Below, piece by piece: positions 57,738-64,000 of a stretch of DNA of 64,000 bases. The notes under the pieces were generated by a model. The model saw only the letters and a list, made by a program, of their open reading frames with translations. It did not search any database and was not told the DNA's origin. The DNA comes from Clostridium sp. K13 (GTDB taxonomy: Bacteria > Bacillota > Clostridia > Clostridiales > Clostridiaceae): contig NZ_JAASHM010000003.1 of assembly GCF_019734195.1 (NCBI RefSeq), positions 124,001 through 188,000 on the forward strand. Direction: 5' to 3'. Position 1 is the stretch's first letter, and every line of letters starts with the position of its first letter. The translations under genes and the position numbers were made by a program.

Positions 57738-58568
57738 CTATTTATATTGTTCTCTTAATAATTCTATTTCATTTTTATATCCATCTAATTCATTAGGTGT
57801 TTCTAAGAAAAATGGTAAATGTCTAAGCTTTGGATGGTTTATTATTCTGCTTATTCCTTCAAGTCCTAAGCTTCCTTCACCTATTTTTTCATGTCTATCT
57901 TTATGACTTTTAAAAGGATTCTTACTATCATTTAAATGTATAGCTTTTAATCTATCTAATCCAATTATTCTATCAAATTCGTCTAAAACATTATCTAAAT
58001 CATTAACTATATCATATCCAGCATCATAAACGTGACACGTATCTAAACATACTCCTAAATGATCCTTTAATTCTACTCTTTCAATTATTTGTGCTATTTC
58101 TTCAAAACTTCTACCTATTTCAGTACCTTTTCCAGCCATTGTTTCAAGTAAAACTGTAGTTGTTTGCTCTGGTTTTAATACTGTATTTAACATTTCTACA
58201 ATAAAATCTATCCCTACATCAACACCTTGTTTTACATGGCTTCCTGGATGAAAGTTATAAAGATTATTAGGTAAATACTCCATTCTAACTAAATCATCAG
58301 CCATCATTTCAGTTGCAAATCTTCTTGTATTTTCATCTGCTGAACATCCATTTAAAGTATATGGTGCATGAGCTAATATTTTAGCAAAATTATTTTCTTC
58401 CATAATTTCTAAAAGTCCAGCAACATCTTTTTCATCTATATCCTTAGCTTTTCCACCTCTAGGATTACGTGTAAAGAATTGAAAAGTGTTAGCTCCAATA
58501 GATAAAGCTTCTTTTCCCATATTTTTAAATCCCTTTGTAGTAGATAAGTGACATCCTATGTTTAACAT
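57738..58568 (-). CDS. nfo: Deoxyribonuclease IV (endonuclease IV)
   Basis: 276-residue zinc AP endonuclease of base-excision repair. [10 protein letters not shown] start, [56 protein letters not shown] and HLNDSKNP provide the trinuclear zinc ligands. GGAGG site before the ATG. In spore-formers it helps repair germinating spores. Confidence 0.96.
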   Translation of the reverse strand: MLNIGCHLSTTKGFKNMGKEALSIGANTFQFFTRNPRGGKAKDIDEKDVAGLLEIMEENNFAKILAHAPYTLNGCSADENTRRFATEMMADDLVRMEYLPNNLYNFHPGSHVKQGVDVGIDFIVEMLNTVLKPEQTTTVLLETMAGKGTEIGRSFEEIAQIIERVELKDHLGVCLDTCHVYDAGYDIVNDLDNVLDEFDRIIGLDRLKAIHLNDSKNPFKSHKDRHEKIGEGSLGLEGISRIINHPKLRHLPFFLETPNELDGYKNEIELLREQYK

Positions 58569-58664
58569 TTATAGTCCTCCAGTACTGTTTTTTTATATTA
58601 CTTTAAATATACTACAATATTTTAATACTATCAATAGATAATAATTATTATTAAATAATATATT

Positions 58665-58955
58665 TTAACAATTATACTCATCTCTTTCATCATTTACTTC
58701 TTCGTTTAATATTGTAACAATAAATTCTTCTATTGTATTATATCCATAATCATAAGCTAAACTTTTCAACATATATTTTTCATCTTCATCTATTTCTAAT
58801 AATATTTCTGTTTTGTATTGACCATCTATTTTTTCTCTTATTCTTTTTTCCACTTTATTCTTATCTTTAATATCAGAGTAAAATCCATAAATTATAATAA
58901 CAATATAAAAAATAATAAATACCTTATGTAATATACTACTATTTATAAAATCCAT
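58665..58955 (-). CDS. Membrane-anchored protein with RHH-like C-terminus
   Basis: 96 residues. An N-terminal membrane helix (HKVFIIFYIVIIIYGFY) and charged linker are followed by KTEILLEIDEDEKYMLKSLA and TIEEFIVTILNEEV, a strand-helix-helix pattern as in ribbon-helix-helix proteins. No family recognised. It starts seven bases after the stop of a small RHH gene and reuses its GAGGAG, so both are one operon. Confidence 0.6.
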   Translation of the reverse strand: MDFINSSILHKVFIIFYIVIIIYGFYSDIKDKNKVEKRIREKIDGQYKTEILLEIDEDEKYMLKSLAYDYGYNTIEEFIVTILNEEVNDERDEYNC

Positions 58956-58961
58956 ATTTTT

Positions 58962-59114
58962 TTACTCCTCATAATTTTCAATCCATGGATCATATATACA
59001 AACTTGCTTAATATATTCAGTTATGCTTTTATTATCTTTTATAGCTTTATCTCTAAGCTTTCTCTCATCATTTCTTGATAATCTTAAAATTACAGTTTCT
59101 GTTTTAATTCCCAT
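58962..59114 (-). CDS. Small ribbon-helix-helix (CopG/Arc-type) protein
   Basis: 50 residues from ATG 59114, behind AGGGGTG. MGIKTETVILRLSRNDERKL then KAIKDNKSITEYIKQVC: a strand (TETVILRLS), helix, turn and second helix, the RHH pattern. Likely DNA-binding, possibly an antitoxin-type or repressor protein. Directly upstream of the membrane RHH-like gene. Too short for common gene-finding cut-offs. Confidence 0.65.
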   Translation of the reverse strand: MGIKTETVILRLSRNDERKLRDKAIKDNKSITEYIKQVCIYDPWIENYEE

Positions 59115-59489
59115 AAATCTACACCCCTTAATTGAGCTTATAGCTATTTAATTTTGTATAATATATTTTATTATGTATACTAATAAAATATTACAATAAT
59201 GCTAAAATGGATTATATCAATATAAACTATGATATAATCCATAAAAATATTATTCTTATCTAATTTTTATTATTATTGGATCTAATTATTCCTCTAAATA
59301 TAAGACTTTATTTGATACGGTTAAGCAATATAACTCAACTTGCTAATATGTAGTAAAAGATATTTGTAATTTATTCACTACTGTCATCAAATGATTTAAA
59401 GGAGCTTACTATGTTATTAAGTTAATCACAAATTAAGTTACATAATCATATTATAATTTTGAGAGATAAAAAAATAAGGAGTGTATAAT

Positions 59490-59816
59490 ATGTTAAGAAT
59501 TTTAGTAACTGGTGCAAATAATGAAAAAGGACGAAAAGAGCTTAGATAATTTGAAAAATTCCTAAATAGAGTATTTAGAATACTGTATAAATCAAGAGTT
59601 AAATCCATCAAAATTTGTTACTACAAAGGAAATTGTGCACGTATTAATAAAACTACTGAAAGTTCATTTAATAATGGCGATATATTACAATACTTTCCTA
59701 ATGAATTTTCAGAAGCAATACAAGACGCCACCTATGGACAACAACAATCCAATTTAATCCATCAAGCAAATGAATTTCAGGGTGTTAATCTGATTTATGC
59801 TGTTGATACTGACTAA
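59490..59816 (+). pseudogene. Decayed gene with intact start
   Basis: AAGGAG and ATG 59490 open a frame MLRILVTGANNEKGRKELR that stops at 59549; its start looks like a Rossmann-type NAD-binding N-terminus (inference). Further downstream, frames with clear codon structure (for example NQELNPSKFVTTKEIV, later NEFSEAIQDATYGQQQSN up to a stop at 59816) are broken by frameshifts. The product is not recognised. The gap 59115-59489 shows no gene. Confidence 0.4.
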
Positions 59817-59877
59817 TGAAACTATATTTCATAAACTTAAATTAACTTAGATGCAATAACAGTAAGAGGTCATATAT

Positions 59878-59930
59878 AACAGCCTTCTATGATAAAGTTA
59901 AATTATTATATAAGGCTGTTTTTTTAACTT
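59878..59930 (+). terminator. Terminator after the decayed gene
   Basis: 9-bp stem 59878-59886 / 59912-59920 (AACAGCCTT) with TTTTTTT. The region 59931-60261 is AT-rich and shows nothing else. Confidence 0.75.
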
Positions 59931-60261
59931 TTTTGAAAACTTTCGATAAATTTAGCAAAGCTGAATTAAAATATATATTACAAAAAATCCCCTTAGGTAT
60001 TTTTAATCTTCACTTTTCATTTTAAACTCACCTACAACTTCCTATTTATCTAGCAATTTAATAAATAACTAACTCGTATAAAGTTAAATATTTCTTCACA
60101 ATTTCACGCCATTATTTATCATTTAATCCAGATGTTCTTTTATATTATAAGCATTTTATCATATATTAAAATATTAGAATTAACTTTTGAAGCTGAACCA
60201 AATTTTTTTACATTTGTGTACATATTTTTCCTCAAATTAATTTGTTTATACTATTATACCA

Positions 60262-60387
60262 TTAAGAGTTTTTCTTAATATATATATTTAATGCCTTTAT
60301 CAGCAGTATTAATGCATATACACCTAATATTGAAATAGTAAGTATTAAGACTATGTTTATCCAAGCAATTATTCCTGTAAACAACAT
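60262..60387 (-). CDS. 41-residue single-pass membrane peptide
   Basis: From ATG 60387 behind AGGAGG: MLFTGIIAWINIVLILTISI then LGVYALILLIKALNIYIKKN, one long hydrophobic helix and a basic tail. This architecture is common among small clostridial membrane peptides. It starts 28 bases after the L,D-transpeptidase stop on the same strand, so it is probably its operon partner. Function unknown. Confidence 0.65.
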   Translation of the reverse strand: MLFTGIIAWINIVLILTISILGVYALILLIKALNIYIKKNS

Positions 60388-60415
60388 TTTTTTATTACCT
60401 CCTATATACTTTTTA

Positions 60416-61801
60416 TTACTCTTCCTTATAGCAAACAATTGGAGTTCCAGGCTCTATATTTTCGTATATTTTTTTAGCTAAATATAATGGTGCATTTACA
60501 CATCCATGACTACCATCACTTTTATAAATTGACCCACCAAATGATCCTCTCCAACTTGCATCATGTATTCCTATATTACAATTGAATGGCATCCAATACT
60601 TAACATCAGAACTATATCCAGCACCTTTTAAAGTTGCATTTTTTTGCTTATAATTTAATATATAGGTTCCTTGTGGTGTTGCATTACCCCTACTTATATT
60701 ACCAGTTACAACATCCCCTTGAACAATTAACTTTCCCTCTTTATAAAACCATAAACACTGATTAGTTAAGTTTATTTCTACATAAGTATTACCAATATCA
60801 TTTTCCCTAGTTCCCCATGCTTCTTGTATATATACTGGCTTTTTCTTTATTTTTTCTCCACCTTTTATATTTTCCATTAACTCTTCAAATTCTTTGCTCT
60901 TATCAATTTTCCAACCATAATTTCCACCTACTACATCAATCGTTTTTCCAGTAGTTGTTTTAAAACTACGTGTCTTTCCATAAGTATCATATTTACTACT
61001 TAATTCATTCAAATACTCTTTAATTTTCTTTTCATTAAAAACAACATTCATAGATTGATCTACTTCTAACCACTCATTAATAATACTTCCATCTAAAATT
61101 TCTATTTCTTCATCAAAGGTATAGTAAATTTCAGTGGATACATATTTATTTAATTCCTTTTGCGCATCTATAACCTTTTCACTAGTTGAAGTAAAATCAG
61201 GATATTCATAAGCATTTATTTCTTCTAAATCAATTATTTTTCTTCCTATCAATACAGAATTCAATATATATGCATACAGATAGTCTTTATTAACCTTATT
61301 ACCGTATATCTCCTCAACTATATCATAATCAGTTCCATTAAAGTGAAAACAAGCATCTAATGGTTCTATAATATTTTCTTTTCTGAAACAAGATAATTTG
61401 TTAAACTCTTCATCAAGCAAAGCTTTTTCATAATTATAAACATTATTTATATTATATATATTCTTAGAAAATAAAAATTTAGGCCACAAAAATCCATTTT
61501 GATTTTTCTTTAATTCTCCTATTTTATCTGTTCCTTTATATTCAAAATTGATTGTATCCCCCTTGATATATTCTACAACATCATCTCTTTCTCTAATTTC
61601 AATAACATAATCAGATGATGCATTTAATAATTTTATATCGGCCTCTTCTACAGTTTTAAAGGATACATTTACACCATTTATGTAAGTTCCATAAAAAAAA
61701 TGCTTATTAAAATAAATAGAAATTAATAGATATATTATTACTATAGTAAAAATAGTAGTTATAATAGAGAACATTATACTACCTTTTCTATTCTTATCCA
61801 A
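60416..61801 (-). CDS. L,D-transpeptidase with YkuD domain
   Basis: 461 residues. N-terminal membrane helix (IMFSIITTIFTIVIIYLLIS), two PG-binding-4 type repeats in the middle (INGVNVSFKTVEEADIKL region and a second one up to about residue 310), and a C-terminal YkuD domain. The latter has VEINLTNQCLWFYKEGKLI, GNATPQGTYIL and the catalytic SHGCVNAPL. Forms 3-3 or lipoprotein crosslinks in peptidoglycan outside the membrane. Start TTG 61801 behind AGGGGGG. Confidence 0.9.
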   Translation of the reverse strand: MDKNRKGSIMFSIITTIFTIVIIYLLISIYFNKHFFYGTYINGVNVSFKTVEEADIKLLNASSDYVIEIRERDDVVEYIKGDTINFEYKGTDKIGELKKNQNGFLWPKFLFSKNIYNINNVYNYEKALLDEEFNKLSCFRKENIIEPLDACFHFNGTDYDIVEEIYGNKVNKDYLYAYILNSVLIGRKIIDLEEINAYEYPDFTSTSEKVIDAQKELNKYVSTEIYYTFDEEIEILDGSIINEWLEVDQSMNVVFNEKKIKEYLNELSSKYDTYGKTRSFKTTTGKTIDVVGGNYGWKIDKSKEFEELMENIKGGEKIKKKPVYIQEAWGTRENDIGNTYVEINLTNQCLWFYKEGKLIVQGDVVTGNISRGNATPQGTYILNYKQKNATLKGAGYSSDVKYWMPFNCNIGIHDASWRGSFGGSIYKSDGSHGCVNAPLYLAKKIYENIEPGTPIVCYKEE

Positions 61802-61938
61802 AAACCTATCCCCCCTTATGTTCTTTCTAAAACGGCTTGTACATTATATTATTATGTAATTATTTCTAATTTTAAGACAAATAAAAAAAATAATAATCAA
61901 ATGAATATAACATTTCATTATTATTTCTAATTTATTAT

Positions 61939-63480
61939 TTACATTAATGGGGCAATTAACTTTAAAATACCTCCACCAATTTTATAAAATATATTTAATT
62001 TATTGTAATCTTCTATAGTTACATGCTTACATAATTTCAATGTATTTTGGAAATCACTTTCTATATCCTTTATTACATTAGTTTTATAAAAGAAGGTAGC
62101 GCATTCAAAATGAAGATATAAACTTCTAAAATCTAAATTTATTGTTCCTACTACAGCCTTTTCATCATCACTAGAAAATACTTTAGCATGTACAAACCCT
62201 GGTGTGTACTCATATATCTTTACCCCAGCTTGTATAAGTTCCGAATAATAGGTTCTAGCTAACATAAATGCACTTTTTTTATCCGGTATACTTGGTAATA
62301 TTAATTTTACATCTATTCCCCTTTTAGCAGCATAAGTTAAAGCTGTCATCATTTCATTATCAATAATTAAATAAGGCGTCATAATATGAACATATTCTTT
62401 AGCTGTTGCTAATATATCTAAATATACATTTTCACCAACATTCTCATTATCTAAAGGACTATCTCCATAAGGCATTACATAACCACTAGCATTAAGTTCT
62501 TCCTTTTCAATAGATATGTACTTTTCAAAATCATCATGATCTTTCTCATTAATATTCCACATTTGCAAGAACATTAATGTAAAACTTTTTACTGCTTCTC
62601 CAGTTATCATTACTGCAGTATCCTTCCAATGACCATACTTTTCAATACGATTTATATACTCATCACCTAAATTTATTCCACCATTAAATGCTACTTCCCC
62701 ATCGATTACAAGTATTTTCCTATGATCTCTATTATTTTGTGCTGTTGAAAGAACTGGTTTAATAGGAGAAAACATCTTACACTTTATTCCCTTTTTTTTA
62801 ATATATTCAGGATAGTCATATGGTAATAATGATAATGCACACATACCATCATACATAAATCTAACCTCAACACCTTCTTTAACCTTTTCTTCTAATAATT
62901 CTAAAATTGAATTCCACATATAGCTTTCTTCAACAATGAAATATTCCATAAAAATAAACTTTTTAGCATTTTTTATTTGTACTTTCATTTCTTCAAATTT
63001 TTCTTCACCTAAGGAAAAATATTTTACATCTGTATTTTTATAAATTGGATATCCACCTATATTAACCATATACTTTGCTAAATTAGCTACCTGCTTGTCT
63101 ACTTTTTCTAATTCATTAATAGCCTCTTCATCTTGTGATAAATGCTGTTGTGTTTCATCTATAATTTTTAATAGCTTATAATTAATTAGTTTACTTTCAA
63201 CTTGGAATTTCACAAATAAATAAAATAATGCACCAAAAACAGGTGATATAACTAAAAGTAACATCCAAGCTAATTTAAATGATGGATTTTCATTTTTATT
63301 TAGAATATATATTACTAAAATTGCTGTAAGTATTGTAAATCCACCATATATATATGGAAGATCTTCACTTAACCACATAAATGCTAATCCTAAAATTGTG
63401 ATTTGTATAAGTAATATAACAATTATCATTAATATTCTTCCATAAATAACATTAAAAACTTTTTTCTTGCCTGCCTTCAT
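61939..63480 (-). CDS. cls: Cardiolipin synthase
   Basis: 513 residues. Two N-terminal membrane helices and a third short one, then two phospholipase-D HKD motifs: HRKILVIDGEVAFNGGINLG and HAKVFSSDDEKAVVGTINLD. Condenses two phosphatidylglycerols (made by the PgsA pathway) to cardiolipin. I prefer ATG 63480, since the ATG at 63486 directly follows AAGGAG. Confidence 0.92.
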   Translation of the reverse strand: MKAGKKKVFNVIYGRILMIIVILLIQITILGLAFMWLSEDLPYIYGGFTILTAILVIYILNKNENPSFKLAWMLLLVISPVFGALFYLFVKFQVESKLINYKLLKIIDETQQHLSQDEEAINELEKVDKQVANLAKYMVNIGGYPIYKNTDVKYFSLGEEKFEEMKVQIKNAKKFIFMEYFIVEESYMWNSILELLEEKVKEGVEVRFMYDGMCALSLLPYDYPEYIKKKGIKCKMFSPIKPVLSTAQNNRDHRKILVIDGEVAFNGGINLGDEYINRIEKYGHWKDTAVMITGEAVKSFTLMFLQMWNINEKDHDDFEKYISIEKEELNASGYVMPYGDSPLDNENVGENVYLDILATAKEYVHIMTPYLIIDNEMMTALTYAAKRGIDVKLILPSIPDKKSAFMLARTYYSELIQAGVKIYEYTPGFVHAKVFSSDDEKAVVGTINLDFRSLYLHFECATFFYKTNVIKDIESDFQNTLKLCKHVTIEDYNKLNIFYKIGGGILKLIAPLM

Positions 63481-63504
63481 AAACATCTCCTTAAATGTAT
63501 TTTA

Positions 63505-63545
63505 AAATAAAGGCAGTAATAAAATATATTTTACTGCCTTTAGGT
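63505..63545 (-). terminator. Terminator of the edge methyltransferase gene
   Basis: 11-bp stem 63509-63519 / 63531-63541 (AAAGGCAGTAA), T-rich tail on the minus strand. Confidence 0.75.
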
Positions 63546-63546
63546 A

Positions 63547-64000
63547 TTAAATTAAATTATCATCTTTTAATAAATTATATAGTGTAGGATTAAAATTAAA
63601 TGTATTAATTAGGTTATCAACTTCTTTTAAAGATTTTTCCTTTTTCTCTTTTGAAATATTTGTTTTAGAGGCTCTTATTAAAATATTTTTAGGAGAATGA
63701 GAAATGTCTATAAATTCTAATAGTTGTGTTTTATATCCTGCAGCCTCTAATAAGTTAGCTCTTACACTATCTGTCATTAAAGCGGCTACCCTTTCTTGAA
63801 TTATTCCATACTTAGTTAATATTGATAATTCATCTGCTTTCATTTGAGCATTAAACTCATGCTGACAACATGGTACAGAGAAAATAAATTTACTATTCCA
63901 TTTAACCGCATTATATAAAGCATAATCTGTTGCTGTATTACATGCATGTAAAGTTATTACCATATCAACTTTATTATTATATTTGAATCCATTAATATCA
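63547..64000 (-). CDS. C-terminal part of a class I SAM methyltransferase (cut by window edge)
   Basis: The frame is open to the window edge (about 151 residues visible). ITLHACNTATDYALYNAVKW and IFSVPCCQHEFNAQM match the end of methyltransferases with the LHACGDxTDYA and VPCCQHEL motifs (Methyltransf_32-like, probable rRNA/tRNA modification). The internal ATG at 63963 is not the real start, because coding similarity continues upstream of it. The N-terminal SAM motif I lies outside the window. Confidence 0.72.
   Translation of the reverse strand, partial: DINGFKYNNKVDMVITLHACNTATDYALYNAVKWNSKFIFSVPCCQHEFNAQMKADELSILTKYGIIQERVAALMTDSVRANLLEAAGYKTQLLEFIDISHSPKNILIRASKTNISKEKKEKSLKEVDNLINTFNFNPTLYNLLKDDNLI

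Noticed and set aside
1-64000. CRISPR arrays, tRNA and rRNA genes, T-box or purine riboswitches
   Set aside because: No regularly spaced repeat-spacer pattern, no cloverleaf with TTCRA loop and no recognisable riboswitch core were seen on reading; a covariance-model scan would be needed to exclude divergent cases.

Overview
The window is strongly AT-rich, with short intergenic gaps and strong GGAGG-type ribosome sites. It carries sporulation genes (spoVS, a CotJC-like manganese catalase, a Cys/Gly-rich spore-type protein). The gene order spoVS-rny-recA-pgsA-rimO-ftsK and miaB-mutS-mutL-miaA-hfq-lexA is that of a low-GC, anaerobic, spore-forming Firmicute, most probably Clostridium sensu stricto. 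The species cannot be fixed from the sequence alone. No rRNA, tRNA or CRISPR array was recognised.

Layout. (1) 0.1-9.9 kb, + strand: core genes for rRNA/tRNA modification (rluB, mnmM, miaB), an RpiR regulator, a BaiN-type flavoprotein, cmk, ispH and rpsA nearly fused, a double-GNAT protein and a CotJC-type catalase. (2) 10-18.3 kb, + strand: a small unknown gene, a decayed DUF457 membrane-protein remnant, then mutS-mutL-miaA-hfq and a PLP enzyme of the methionine gamma-lyase / aluminium-resistance family. (3) 18.3-22.3 kb: a DUF3267 zincin with an acidic tail, lexA with a readable promoter and SOS operator, a divergent CxxCxxC acidic protein, and a Xer-type recombinase whose promoter is bracketed by two inverted repeats. 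(4) 22.4-28.9 kb: acetate transporter, ABC-F ATPase, a large protein resembling a catalytically dead helicase/nuclease, purB and a DUF378 protein. (5) 29-38.9 kb, - strand: ptsH, spoVS, rny, recA (consensus promoter plus perfect SOS box), pgsA, rimO, ftsK/spoIIIE, tepA-like and a secreted protein.

(6) 39-48.3 kb is accessory. It holds a Cys/Gly-rich spore-type protein, a PadR regulator, several unknown genes, and a compact divergent module of a coiled-coil protein and a tyrosine recombinase. That module has three distinct repeat families: a fourfold GTTAAC palindrome, TGCGCAGTTTT repeats and three 16-bp CAGAGGGAGCAA repeats. An IS1595-like protein lacking its first catalytic Asp, DUF4003 and DUF6062 proteins, and a scar where three truncated genes meet complete the region. 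(7) 48.3-56.9 kb is one eight-gene - strand operon for purine oxidation: two complete molybdenum hydroxylases with guanine deaminase between them. One of the two has its molybdopterin subunit encoded as two genes. (8) 57-64 kb: an unknown protein with a 17-bp tandem duplication at its end, nfo, a two-gene unit of a small ribbon-helix-helix protein and a membrane-anchored RHH-like protein, a decayed gene, a 41-residue membrane peptide after an L,D-transpeptidase, cardiolipin synthase, and the 3' end of a methyltransferase running off the edge.

The genes form several functional blocks: mismatch repair and SOS (mutS, mutL, lexA, recA, nfo), RNA metabolism (rluB, mnmM, miaA, miaB, rimO, rny, hfq), and conversion of guanine to xanthine and urate. 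The most unusual parts are the recombinase module at 41.0-43.2 kb, the double hydroxylase operon with its split subunit, and the membrane-anchored RHH pair.
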